7,315 nucleotides of DNA from an uncultured Acetatifactor sp. (GCA_910586435.1 CAJUGT010000173.1:1-7315), one strand, 5' to 3'. Counted from the first letter of the stretch, positions 1-5,969 are shown. The notes: generated from the sequence alone by a model not told the origin. Numbers and translations are program-made.

Positions 1-8
1 GGGCATAA
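1..8 (+). CDS. rpmC: 50S ribosomal protein L29, last codon and stop only (partial)
   Basis: Bases 3-8 read GCA TAA, an alanine codon and a stop, in a frame that runs off the left edge. In the conserved S10 operon the gene directly before rpsQ is rpmC (L29). A stop placed 29 nt before the rpsQ start, with the rpsQ Shine-Dalgarno between them, fits that order. Only two full codons are visible, so the identification rests on gene order alone and no L29 protein sequence can be checked here. Confidence 0.4.
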
Positions 9-37
9 CCCCCGGATGCGAGGAAAGGAGATCAATC

Positions 38-292
38 GTGGAAAGAAATTTAAGAAAAGTCCGTGTTGGCAAGGTGACCAGCAATAAGATGGATAAAACC
101 ATTGTTGTAGCTATTGAAGAGCATGTGAAGCATCCTCTGTATAAAAAGGTTGTAAAGCGTACCTATAAGCTGAAAGCCCATGATGAGAAAAACGAGTGCA
201 GTATCGGTGATACCGTCAGGGTAATGGAGACAAGGCCCCTCTCAAAGGATAAGAGATGGAGACTTGTGGAGATTGTAGAAAAAGTTAAGTAA
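38..292 (+). CDS. rpsQ: 30S ribosomal protein S17
   Basis: This is an 84-residue primary 16S rRNA-binding protein of the small subunit, with an OB-fold. It starts at GTG; AAAGGAG at 24-30 lies 7 nt upstream and fixes that start. The N-terminal part has the family pattern around residues 9-24 (RVGKVTSNKMDKTIVV). The C-terminal signature runs through residues 57-77 (GDTVRVMETRPLSKDKRW). The length matches the usual 84-88 residues. It follows a probable rpmC end and precedes rplN by 36 nt, the standard S10-operon order. No truncation or missing conserved block is seen. Confidence 0.97.
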   Translation: MERNLRKVRVGKVTSNKMDKTIVVAIEEHVKHPLYKKVVKRTYKLKAHDEKNECSIGDTVRVMETRPLSKDKRWRLVEIVEKVK

Positions 293-328
293 TAAAACCA
301 GCCGTAGCCACGGTGAAGGAGGAAAATC

Positions 329-697
329 ATGGTTCAACAGGAAACAAGATTGAAAGCTGCTGATAACACCGGTGCGAAAGAGTTGCTTTGTATCCGTGTT
401 ATGGGCGGTTCCACAAGAAGATATGCGCAGATAGGCGATGTGATTGTTGCTTCCGTTAAAGATGCAACACCAGGCGGCGTTGTAAAGAAGGGTGATGTTG
501 TCAAAGCGGTTGTGGTGCGTACTGTGAAGGGCGCCCGTCGCAAGGATGGTTCCTATATTAAGTTTGATGAAAATGCGGCAGTTATCATCAAGGATGATAA
601 GACACCCAGAGGAACCCGTATTTTTGGGCCGGTAGCAAGGGAACTTCGTGAGAAACAGTTCATGAAGATAGTATCCCTGGCGCCGGAAGTACTGTAA
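329..697 (+). CDS. rplN: 50S ribosomal protein L14
   Basis: This is a 122-residue L14, the full family length. L14 is a beta-barrel 23S rRNA-binding protein at the subunit interface, where it contacts L19 and takes part in bridges to 16S rRNA. The N-terminus MVQQETRLKAADNTGAK is typical. The family signature lies at residues 55-81 (GDVVKAVVVRTVKGARRKDG and following). The end (residues 108-122, ending in SLAPEVL) is also classical. AAGGAGG at 316-322 lies 6 nt before the ATG. The stop codon TAA at 695-697 is embedded in the Shine-Dalgarno of rplX, so translation of the two genes is probably coupled. Confidence 0.98.
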   Translation: MVQQETRLKAADNTGAKELLCIRVMGGSTRRYAQIGDVIVASVKDATPGGVVKKGDVVKAVVVRTVKGARRKDGSYIKFDENAAVIIKDDKTPRGTRIFGPVARELREKQFMKIVSLAPEVL

Positions 698-704
698 GGA
701 GGTG
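695..704 (+). promoter_or_regulatory. Shine-Dalgarno of rplX fused to the rplN stop codon
   Basis: TAAGGAGGTG contains the rplN stop TAA and can pair over all ten bases with the usual 3' end of 16S rRNA (CACCUCCUUA). It lies 4 nt before the rplX ATG, or 6 nt counted from AAGGAGG. A terminating ribosome would sit on this site, which favours re-initiation on rplX. Coupling is inferred from geometry. Confidence 0.85.
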
Positions 705-708
705 CCAC

Positions 709-1020
709 ATGTCAATGATGAAGATTAAAAAGGGCGATACAGTGAAAGTAATCGCCGGCAAAGACAACGGTGCGGAAGGAAAAGTTATTTCCGTTGATGT
801 CAAGAAGCACAGGGTGCTTGTAGAGGGAATCAACATGATTACCAAACACGCAAAGCCTTCACAGGCGAATCCCAACGGAGGCATCATCCGGAGAGAGGCT
901 CCTATTGATATATCAAACGTAATGCTTGTCTTCAAAGGGAAACCTACCAGGGTTGGCTTTAAAATGGATGGAGACAAGAAAGTTCGTTTCGCAAAGTCAA
1001 CAGGCGAAGTGATTGACTGA
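709..1020 (+). CDS. rplX: 50S ribosomal protein L24
   Basis: This is a 103-residue L24, an assembly-initiator protein that binds near the 5' end of 23S rRNA. The KOW domain occupies about residues 5-38 (KIKKGDTVKVIAGKDNGAEG is clear). It is followed by the conserved NPNGGIIRREAPI block at 54-66 and the GKPTRVGFK block at 77-85. The ATG at 709 is chosen because it sits 6 nt after AAGGAGG. Internal ATGs at 715 and 718 are less well spaced, but a start there would only remove two or three residues. The gene lies 11 nt after rplN and 23 nt before rplE. Confidence 0.97.
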   Translation: MSMMKIKKGDTVKVIAGKDNGAEGKVISVDVKKHRVLVEGINMITKHAKPSQANPNGGIIRREAPIDISNVMLVFKGKPTRVGFKMDGDKKVRFAKSTGEVID

Positions 1021-1043
1021 TCAATAGGAAGGAGGAACGAAAA

Positions 1044-1586
1044 GTGGCAAGGTTAAAAGAATTATACTATAATGAAATAGTAGAAGCGATGACAAAGAAG
1101 TTCGGATATAAGAACGCAATGGAAGTTCCCAAGCTCGTTAAAATTGTTGTCAATATGGGTGTCGGTGAAGCGAAGGACAATGCGAAAATTCTTGAAAATG
1201 CCGTATCGGACATGGAAATCATTACCGGTCAGAAAGCTGTTCTTACCAAAGCGAAGAAGTCTATTGCGAATTTCAAGATCAGAGAAGGAATGAATATTGG
1301 CTGTAAGACCACACTTCGGGGAGAGAAAATGTATGAATTTCTTGACCGTCTGGTGAATCTGGCATTACCCCGTGTGCGTGACTTCAGAGGCGTTAATTCA
1401 AATGCTTTTGACGGAAGAGGAAATTATGCTCTTGGAATCAGGGAGCAGCTGATTTTCCCTGAAATCGAGTATGATAAGATTGACAAGGTGAGGGGTATGG
1501 ATATTATTTTTGTGACTACCGCGAAAACCGACGAAGAGGCACGTGAGTTGCTGGCATTGTTCAATATGCCATTCGCAAAACAATAA
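1044..1586 (+). CDS. rplE: 50S ribosomal protein L5
   Basis: This is a 180-residue L5, which binds 5S rRNA and helps form the central protuberance of the large subunit. The start is GTG, placed 8 nt after AAGGAGG at 1029-1035. The N-terminal L5 domain covers about residues 24-80 with the signature LVKIVVNMGVGEA at 31-43. The C-terminal L5 domain covers about 84-177, including LALPRVRDFRGVN at 106-118 and GNYALGIREQLIFPEI at 126-141. The length is the usual 179-180. Its TAA stop merges with the S14 Shine-Dalgarno. Together with L18 (2873-3241) it forms the 5S RNP. Confidence 0.98.
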   Translation: MARLKELYYNEIVEAMTKKFGYKNAMEVPKLVKIVVNMGVGEAKDNAKILENAVSDMEIITGQKAVLTKAKKSIANFKIREGMNIGCKTTLRGEKMYEFLDRLVNLALPRVRDFRGVNSNAFDGRGNYALGIREQLIFPEIEYDKIDKVRGMDIIFVTTAKTDEEARELLALFNMPFAKQ

Positions 1587-1592
1587 GGAGGT
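1584..1592 (+). promoter_or_regulatory. Shine-Dalgarno of S14 fused to the rplE stop codon
   Basis: TAAGGAGGT starts with the rplE stop codon and is a near-complete anti-16S match. It lies about 10 nt before the ATG of the S14 gene. This is the same stop/Shine-Dalgarno fusion as at rplN-rplX, and it suggests translational coupling. Confidence 0.8.
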
Positions 1593-1601
1593 AAGTTTTT
1601 C

Positions 1602-1787
1602 ATGGCTAAGACATCGATGAAAATTAAACAGCAGCGCAAACCCAGGTTCTCGACACAGGCCTATACCCGTTGCAAGATTTGTGGCCGTCCTCACGCTTAC
1701 TTAAGAAAATATGGCATTTGCAGAGTATGTTTCCGCGAACTGGCATATAAGGGAGAGATTCCCGGCGTTAAGAAGGCAAGCTGGTAG
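1602..1787 (+). CDS. rpsZ: 30S ribosomal protein S14, zinc-binding type Z (rpsN/rpsZ)
   Basis: This is the 61-residue short form of S14, a late-assembling protein of the 30S head. Four cysteines, C24-x2-C27-x12-C40-x2-C43 (CKIC and CRVC), form the zinc ribbon that defines the zinc-dependent (C+) type. The end, EIPGVKKASW, is the family C-terminus. The length of 61 is exactly that of the Gram-positive type Z protein, against about 89-101 for zinc-free forms. A zinc-free S14 paralogue may exist elsewhere for zinc limitation, but this window cannot show it. The TAG stop is followed at once by the rpsH Shine-Dalgarno. Confidence 0.97.
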   Translation: MAKTSMKIKQQRKPRFSTQAYTRCKICGRPHAYLRKYGICRVCFRELAYKGEIPGVKKASW

Positions 1788-1804
1788 GAAGGAGGAGAAA
1801 AAGA

Positions 1805-2206
1805 ATGACAATGAGTGATCCTATTGCGGATATGCTGACAAGAATCCGCAACGCGAATATGGCAAAACATGATACGGTTGACGTACCCAATTCCAAAATG
1901 AAACATTCTATCGCACAGATACTTTTGGAAGAGGGTTATATAACCAAGTATGATATTTTAGATGATGGAAAGTTCAAGACAATTCATATTACACTGAAGT
2001 ATGGCGCAGACAAAAAGGAAAAGATTATCTCCGGATTGAAGAGAATCTCCAAGCCGGGACTTCGTGTGTATGCCGGAAAGGATGAGCTTCCCAAGGTGCT
2101 GGGAGGTCTTGGCATTGCCATTATCTCTACCAACCAGGGTGTTGTTACGGACAAGAAAGCCCGCGAATTACAGGTGGGCGGCGAAGTATTGGCGTTTGTG
2201 TGGTAA
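1805..2206 (+). CDS. rpsH: 30S ribosomal protein S8
   Basis: This is a 133-residue S8, a primary binder of the 16S central domain and, in enterobacteria, the translational repressor of the spc operon. The start MTMSDPIADMLTRIRNA is set by AAGGAGG at 1789-1795, which lies 9 nt upstream. ATG 1811 (MSDPIADM) is an alternative with worse spacing. The RNA-binding C-terminal motif is at residues 108-117 (STNQGVVTDK), where many bacteria have STSxG. The Asn variant fits my recollection of Lachnospiraceae S8. The end GGEVLAFVW is classical. A 103-nt spacer with hairpins separates it from rplF, wider than most gaps in this operon. Confidence 0.98.
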   Translation: MTMSDPIADMLTRIRNANMAKHDTVDVPNSKMKHSIAQILLEEGYITKYDILDDGKFKTIHITLKYGADKKEKIISGLKRISKPGLRVYAGKDELPKVLGGLGIAIISTNQGVVTDKKARELQVGGEVLAFVW

Positions 2207-2211
2207 ATAGG

Positions 2212-2256
2212 AACAGAAAAGTTCGGGCATCGGGAGATTGCCGTGTTTTATCTGTT
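2212..2256 (+). other. Imperfect hairpin in the rpsH-rplF spacer
   Basis: AACAGA at 2212-2217 pairs with TCTGTT at 2251-2256. AAA next to it can pair with TTT, and further in GGCA-type bases (2226-2229) face TGCC (2239-2242), giving a stem with internal loops. No T-run follows, so it is not an intrinsic terminator. It may be an RNA-processing or regulatory structure, or neutral sequence; the internal pairing is modest. Confidence 0.4.
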
Positions 2257-2264
2257 AAGAAGAA

Positions 2265-2281
2265 ATTCCAGAGCATGGAAT
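2265..2281 (+). other. Small hairpin before the rplF ribosome-binding site
   Basis: ATTCCA (2265-2270) and TGGAAT (2276-2281) are perfect inverted repeats around the 5-nt loop GAGCA. The hairpin ends 15 nt before the rplF Shine-Dalgarno and does not cover it. There is no T-run, so termination is unlikely. Confidence 0.4.
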
Positions 2282-2296
2282 ATGACAATATATGAT

Positions 2297-2302
2297 AGGA
2301 GG
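2297..2302 (+). promoter_or_regulatory. Shine-Dalgarno that sets the rplF start
   Basis: AGGAGG lies 7 nt before ATG 2310. The same frame is open upstream to an ATA/ATG-like start near 2292, but that start would lie upstream of or on this site. The protein beginning MSRIGRMPI is the family N-terminus, so 2310 is chosen. Confidence 0.9.
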
Positions 2303-2309
2303 TACGGGC

Positions 2310-2852
2310 ATGTCACGTATAGGTAGAATGCCAATCGCAATTCCTGCGGGTGTTACCGTGGAAGTTGCAGAAAATAATAAAGTGACAGTGAAAGGACCGA
2401 AGGGTACTCTGGCAAGAGTACTGCCGGTTGAAATGGAAATCAAGACAGAGGGAGCTGAAGTGATTGTAAGCAGACCCAATGACTTGAAAAAGATGAAATC
2501 TCTTCACGGTTTGACCAGGACACTGATTAACAACATGGTGTTGGGTGTTACACAGGGCTTTGAGAAAAAGCTGGAGGTAAACGGTGTCGGTTACAGGGTT
2601 GGAAAGTCCGGAAAGAAACTGACCCTCAACCTTGGATATTCTCATCCCGTTGAGATGGAAGATCCGGAAGGAATTGAGACCGTTGTTGAAGGACAGAATG
2701 TAATTGTTGTAAAGGGTATTGACAAAGAAAAAGTTGGCCAATTCGCAGCTGAAATCAGAGACAAGAGGAGACCTGAACCCTATAAGGGCAAGGGTATTAA
2801 GTATGCTGATGAGACGATCAGACGTAAAGTTGGTAAGACTGGTAAGAAATAA
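2310..2852 (+). CDS. rplF: 50S ribosomal protein L6
   Basis: This is a 180-residue L6 that binds 23S rRNA domain VI near the sarcin-ricin loop and the factor-binding site. It has two tandem L6-fold domains, about residues 11-82 and 90-164. The N-terminus MSRIGRMPIAIPAGV is typical, LNLGYSHPVE lies at 106-115, and the L6 signature PEPYKGKGIKY lies at 155-165. The basic tail RRKVGKTGKK closes the protein. The length matches the family (177-184). It follows rpsH after a 103-nt spacer and precedes rplR by 20 nt. Confidence 0.98.
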   Translation: MSRIGRMPIAIPAGVTVEVAENNKVTVKGPKGTLARVLPVEMEIKTEGAEVIVSRPNDLKKMKSLHGLTRTLINNMVLGVTQGFEKKLEVNGVGYRVGKSGKKLTLNLGYSHPVEMEDPEGIETVVEGQNVIVVKGIDKEKVGQFAAEIRDKRRPEPYKGKGIKYADETIRRKVGKTGKK

Positions 2853-2872
2853 CAGATAAGGAGAGTATGAAG

Positions 2873-3241
2873 ATGGTTAGCAAGGTATCAAGAAAAGAAG
2901 TACGTGTTAAAAAACACATGAGAATCCGTAACCGCTTCAGCGGTACTGCTGAAAGACCCCGTCTTGCAGTATTCAGAAGCAATAATCATATGTATGCTCA
3001 AATTATCGACGATACTGTTGGGAATACATTGGTAGCTGCTTCCACTCTTGAGAAAGAGGTTAAGGCAGAGCTTACAAAGACCAATAATGTAGACGCGGCA
3101 GCATATCTGGGGACTGTCATCGGTAAAAGGGCACTTGAAAAAGGCATTACAAAGGTTGTTTTCGATAGAGGCGGCTTTATATATCATGGTAAGATTGCGG
3201 CATTAGCTGAAGCAGCCAGAGAAGCTGGCTTGGAATTCTAG
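2873..3241 (+). CDS. rplR: 50S ribosomal protein L18
   Basis: This is a 122-residue L18, the main 5S rRNA-binding protein of the large subunit. The basic N-terminus runs from residue 1 to about 27. It is followed by RPRLAVFRSNNHMYAQIIDD at 28-47 and the closing block from 95 (VVFDRGGFIYHGK) to 122 (EAGLEF), all hallmarks of L18. Two in-frame ATGs, 2867 and 2873, compete. AAGGAG at 2858-2863 is 3 nt from the first and 9 nt from the second. The second also gives the family start MVSK, so 2873 is preferred; the alternative adds only two residues. Confidence 0.95.
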   Translation: MVSKVSRKEVRVKKHMRIRNRFSGTAERPRLAVFRSNNHMYAQIIDDTVGNTLVAASTLEKEVKAELTKTNNVDAAAYLGTVIGKRALEKGITKVVFDRGGFIYHGKIAALAEAAREAGLEF

Positions 3242-3264
3242 GAAAGGAAGAGGAATACATCACC

Positions 3265-3774
3265 ATGAAACACACAATCATAGATGCAAGCCAGTATGAA
3301 TTGACTGACAAGGTTGTAACCATTAAGCGTGTTACCAAGACCGTGAAAGGCGGACGTAATATGCGCTTTACTGCTTTGGTAGTGGTTGGAGACGGGAATG
3401 GCCATGTGGGTGTCGGACTTGGCAAGGCTGTAGAAATTCCGGAAGCAATTCGTAAGGGTAAGGAAGACGCAATGAAACACCTTATTGAAGTTGCTATGGA
3501 TGATAATTGTTCTATCACACATGATTTTATCGGTAAGTACGGCTCCGCAAATGTGCTTCTGAAGAAGGCTCCCGAAGGTACAGGTATCATCGCAGGCGGT
3601 CCTGCCCGTGTGGTCTGTGAGCTTGCGGGAATTAAGAATATCCGTACAAAATCTCTGGGCTCCAATAACAAGCAGAATGTTGTCCTTGCGACAATCACTG
3701 GTTTAAGCCAGCTGAAGTCTCCTGAAGAAGTAGCTAAGAGCCGTGGCAAGTCCGTTGATGAAATATTGGCATAA
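3265..3774 (+). CDS. rpsE: 30S ribosomal protein S5
   Basis: This is a 169-residue S5, a component of the 30S body near helix 34. In other bacteria it is a site of spectinomycin-resistance and ram mutations. The N-terminal dsRBD-like domain covers about residues 15-80, with the signature GGRNMRFTALVVVGDGNGHVG at 29-49. The C-terminal domain covers about 95-165 and includes IAGGPARVVCELAGIKNI at 109-126 and TKSLGSNNKQN at 128-138. The Shine-Dalgarno is a purine run (AAGGAAGAGG, 3244-3253), about 11 nt before the ATG, which is longer than at the neighbouring genes. A 107-nt spacer follows, unusually long for this operon. Confidence 0.98.
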   Translation: MKHTIIDASQYELTDKVVTIKRVTKTVKGGRNMRFTALVVVGDGNGHVGVGLGKAVEIPEAIRKGKEDAMKHLIEVAMDDNCSITHDFIGKYGSANVLLKKAPEGTGIIAGGPARVVCELAGIKNIRTKSLGSNNKQNVVLATITGLSQLKSPEEVAKSRGKSVDEILA

Positions 3775-3783
3775 TAACCAGCA

Positions 3784-3804
3784 AGGACCTCTGTAAGGGG
3801 TTCT
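3784..3804 (+). other. Hairpin in the rpsE-rpmD spacer
   Basis: AGGACCTCT (3784-3792) pairs with AGGGGTTCT (3796-3804) over nine pairs, two of them G-U, around a 3-nt loop GTA. The structure is asymmetric in DNA but good as RNA on the + strand. No T-run follows, so it is not a standard terminator. It lies 9 nt after the rpsE stop. Function unknown. Confidence 0.45.
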
Positions 3805-3868
3805 GACGATATTTGGGAATGACGGATGTAACACATGGTTTATGGAAAGTTATTTTCGGATGGGTAGG

Positions 3869-3874
3869 AAGGAG
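3869..3874 (+). promoter_or_regulatory. Shine-Dalgarno that sets the rpmD start
   Basis: AAGGAG lies 7 nt before ATG 3882. The frame is open further upstream to TTG 3813, but no ribosome-binding site precedes that codon and the extra 23 residues are unlike L30. ATG 3882 is therefore the start. Confidence 0.9.
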
Positions 3875-3881
3875 AATAAGG

Positions 3882-4067
3882 ATGGAAGAGAAGAAATTAA
3901 AGATTACCTTGGTAAAATCTACCATTGGCGCCGTGAGAAAAAACAGGGAAGTCGTTGAATCTATGGGATTGCGCAAAATCGGCAGATCCATAATACTTCC
4001 TGACAATGACGCCACAAGGGGACAGATTCGCAAGGTTGGTCATTTATTGAAAGTCGAAGAGATATAA
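3882..4067 (+). CDS. rpmD: 50S ribosomal protein L30
   Basis: This is a 61-residue L30, a small 23S rRNA-binding protein of the large subunit; the bacterial form is usually 58-61 residues. The pattern KLKITLVKSTIG at 5-16, followed by MGLRKIGRSIILPDN at 28-42 and RGQIRKVGHLLKVEEI at 46-61, is the complete L30 fold. The start at 3882 follows AAGGAG; longer upstream readings are not conserved. L30 is dispensable in some bacteria, but here it lies in its canonical place between rpsE and rplO. It is bracketed by the two longest spacers of the operon (107 and 132 nt). Confidence 0.96.
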   Translation: MEEKKLKITLVKSTIGAVRKNREVVESMGLRKIGRSIILPDNDATRGQIRKVGHLLKVEEI

Positions 4068-4127
4068 GTATGAAAAGATTTTCTAAGTCAGTAAAAGACA
4101 CTGACTAAGAAAATCTAAATTTCATAC
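4068..4127 (+). repeat. 60-nt near-perfect palindrome between rpmD and rplO
   Basis: The arms are GTATGAAA (4068-4075) with TTTCATAC (4120-4127), AGATTTTCT (4076-4084) with AGAAAATCT (4108-4116), and AGTCAGT (4086-4092) with ACTGACT (4100-4106). They enclose the 7-nt loop AAAAGAC. Imperfections are one A-A mismatch (4085/4107) and a 3-nt bulge AAA (4117-4119). The 24 base pairs start on the very base after the rpmD stop. There is no T-run downstream, so a terminator is unlikely. Candidates are an RNase III-type processing site, a small palindromic mobile element (MITE-like), or an mRNA-stabilising hairpin. Confidence 0.85.
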
Positions 4128-4128
4128 G

Positions 4129-4155
4129 GAAGAATGCCAAGGACGGGCATTCTTC
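4129..4155 (+). other. Second hairpin between rpmD and rplO
   Basis: GAAGAATGCC (4129-4138) and GGCATTCTTC (4146-4155) are perfect 10-bp inverted repeats around a 7-nt loop. The hairpin begins 2 nt after the 60-nt palindrome. The 3' arm ends in TTCTTCTC but no real T-run follows, so efficient termination is not expected. Partial attenuation cannot be excluded. Confidence 0.75.
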
Positions 4156-4170
4156 TCATGAAACATTTGC

Positions 4171-4185
4171 GCCGCTAAAAGCGGC
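4171..4185 (+). other. Small GC hairpin just before the rplO Shine-Dalgarno
   Basis: GCCGC (4171-4175) and GCGGC (4181-4185) pair perfectly around TAAAA. The stem ends 2-3 nt before the GGAGG of rplO (4188-4192), so it could place or modulate ribosome access. It is short, and the functional reading is inference only. Confidence 0.45.
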
Positions 4186-4199
4186 ATGGAGGTATAAAA

Positions 4200-4637
4200 A
4201 TGGAATTATCCAATTTGAGACCTGCAGAAGGTTCCAGGCATAAAAATTTTAGAAAAGGCCGTGGACATGGCTCAGGAAACGGGAAAACCGCAGGAAAGGG
4301 TCACAAGGGACAGAAGGCTCGTTCCGGCGCGCCCAGGCCTGGGTTTGAAGGCGGACAGATGCCTTTATACAGACGTCTTCCTAAGAGAGGATTTAAGAAC
4401 AGGAATTCAAAGGAGATTGTCGCTGTCAATGTAAGCGTTTTGGAGCGTTTTGAGGATGGGGCAACAGTGGACGTAGCTACGCTGATGAAAGCTGGTGTTA
4501 TCAAGAATCCCAGGGATGGGGTAAAGTTACTTGGAAATGGAGAACTTACCAAAAAGCTCAACGTCAAGGTGGACGCCTATAGTGCATCTGCGAAAGAAAA
4601 GATTGAGGCGCTTGGTGGAACAGCAGAGGTGATGTAA
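4200..4637 (+). CDS. rplO: 50S ribosomal protein L15
   Basis: This is a 145-residue L15, a late-assembly 23S rRNA-binding protein with a long basic, glycine-rich N-terminal extension. The extension is evident at residues 18-45 (RKGRGHGSGNGKTAGKGHKG and onward), followed by FEGGQMPLYRRLPKRGF at 49-65. The C-terminal globular part extends to residue 145. ATGGAGG at 4186-4192 is the ribosome-binding site, 7 nt before the ATG. A 132-nt spacer with three hairpins precedes the gene. Its stop TAA shares one base with the ATG of secY (TAATG), so L15 and SecY are probably coupled in translation. Confidence 0.97.
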   Translation: MELSNLRPAEGSRHKNFRKGRGHGSGNGKTAGKGHKGQKARSGAPRPGFEGGQMPLYRRLPKRGFKNRNSKEIVAVNVSVLERFEDGATVDVATLMKAGVIKNPRDGVKLLGNGELTKKLNVKVDAYSASAKEKIEALGGTAEVM

Positions 4638-5950
4638 TGCTTGCTACGCTGAAAAACGCATTTAAAATTAAGGAACTAAGAGAGAAGATCTTTTTCACCT
4701 TTGCCATGCTGGTTGTGATTCGTATTGGATCACAACTGCCGGTGCCGGGTGTAAACAGCGAGTATTTCAAAAGTTGGTTTGCCGGCCAGTCTAATGGCGC
4801 TTTCGGTTTTTTGGATGCGATTACAGGTGGTTCCTTTATCAATATGTCGATTTTGGCTTTGAATATCAGCCCATATATCACATCTTCTATTATAGTACAG
4901 CTGCTTACCATTGCGATTCCCAAATTGGAAGAAATGCAGCGTGACGGTGAGGATGGAAGAAAAAAGATTACGACCATTACGAGATATGTGACGATAGCAT
5001 TGGCGCTGATACAGTCAACGGCCATGTCGGTTGGCTTTGGCAGGCAGGGATACCTGATCAATTACAATGCGTTAAGTGTTATTTGTGCAATCGCGACTCT
5101 GACGGCGGGCAGTGCTTTTTTGATGTGGGTTGGAGAACAGATTACGGAAAAGGGAATTGGAAACGGAATCTCTATTGTGTTGGTTATCAACATTATTTCC
5201 AGATTACCGGAAGACTTGAGGAATCTGTTTGAGCAGTTCGTATTTGGCAAAGCACCGGCCACGGCGGTTCTTGCGGCAGTGGTAATTCTTGCGATTATTG
5301 TGGGTATGGTGGTGCTTGTCATTATATTGAATGACGGTGTCCGCCGCATTCCTGTACAGTATGCCAACAAAGTGCAGGGCAGGAAAATGGTGGGCGGTCA
5401 GACATCCAATATTCCGCTGAAAGTAAATACTGCCGGAGTTATTCCTGTCATTTTCGCGCAATCCCTGATGCAGCTGCCCATAATGATTTCTTCTTTCGCA
5501 GGGTATTCGGGAACTGGTGTCTGGAGTGAGATTCTGAAGTATCTGGATGCAGGGTATTGGTGTAAACCGGGCCAGCTGAAATATTCCATTGGATTGCTGG
5601 CATATATTGTATTGATTATATTCTTTGCTTATTTTTACACATCCATTACCTTTAATCCCCTGATGATTGCCGACAATATGAAAAAGCAGGGGGGCTTTAT
5701 TCCCGGAATCAGGCCAGGAAAGCCTACCAGTGACTATTTGAATAAGGTGTTGAATTATATAGTATTTGTGGGGGCCGTAGGACTTACCATTATTGCGATT
5801 CTGCCTTATTTCTTCAGTGGTGTATTTAATGCCAGTGTATCTTTTGGCGGTACAAGCCTGATTATTATTGTCAGCGTGGTATTGGAGACAATGAAGCAGA
5901 TGGAATCCATGATGCTGGTGCGCAACTATAAAGGATTTCTGGAAAAATAG
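4637..5950 (+). CDS. secY: Protein translocase subunit SecY
   Basis: This is the 437-residue core of the SecYEG channel in the cytoplasmic membrane, through which unfolded preproteins pass and membrane proteins insert. Ten hydrophobic segments can be placed, at about 18-38, 72-93, 116-137, 145-166, 175-190, 210-233, 267-285, 315-337, 370-392 and 402-418. Typical SecY marks include LNISPYITSSIIVQLL at about 75-90 and the cytosolic loop RRIPVQYANKVQGRKMVGGQ, followed by NIPLKVNTAGVIPVIFA. The late loop PGIRPGKPT is also present, and the C-terminus is RNYKGFLEK. The length is that expected for Clostridia. AGAGGTG (4625-4631) lies within rplO. It is the last gene of this operon here; a terminator follows where adk would be expected. 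Confidence 0.98.
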   Translation: MLATLKNAFKIKELREKIFFTFAMLVVIRIGSQLPVPGVNSEYFKSWFAGQSNGAFGFLDAITGGSFINMSILALNISPYITSSIIVQLLTIAIPKLEEMQRDGEDGRKKITTITRYVTIALALIQSTAMSVGFGRQGYLINYNALSVICAIATLTAGSAFLMWVGEQITEKGIGNGISIVLVINIISRLPEDLRNLFEQFVFGKAPATAVLAAVVILAIIVGMVVLVIILNDGVRRIPVQYANKVQGRKMVGGQTSNIPLKVNTAGVIPVIFAQSLMQLPIMISSFAGYSGTGVWSEILKYLDAGYWCKPGQLKYSIGLLAYIVLIIFFAYFYTSITFNPLMIADNMKKQGGFIPGIRPGKPTSDYLNKVLNYIVFVGAVGLTIIAILPYFFSGVFNASVSFGGTSLIIIVSVVLETMKQMESMMLVRNYKGFLEK

Positions 5951-5969
5951 AAAATGTTGGGAACAGTAT

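Noticed and set aside
242..715. A 157-codon - strand frame opposite rplN
   Set aside because: It lies wholly antisense to L14 and the flanking spacers and has no recognisable protein features.
2292..2309. Start of L6 six codons upstream
   Set aside because: It would begin upstream of the AGGAGG at 2297-2302. The family N-terminus MSRIGRMPI begins at 2310.
3813..3881. N-terminal extension of L30 from TTG 3813
   Set aside because: No ribosome-binding site precedes TTG 3813, the 23 extra residues are unlike L30, and ATG 3882 has AAGGAG at the right distance and gives the normal 61-residue length.
4129..4160. Intrinsic terminator between rpmD and rplO
   Set aside because: The stem is good but is not followed by a T-run (TCATGAAAC follows), and rplO-secY directly downstream have no visible promoter of their own, so efficient termination would be hard to explain.
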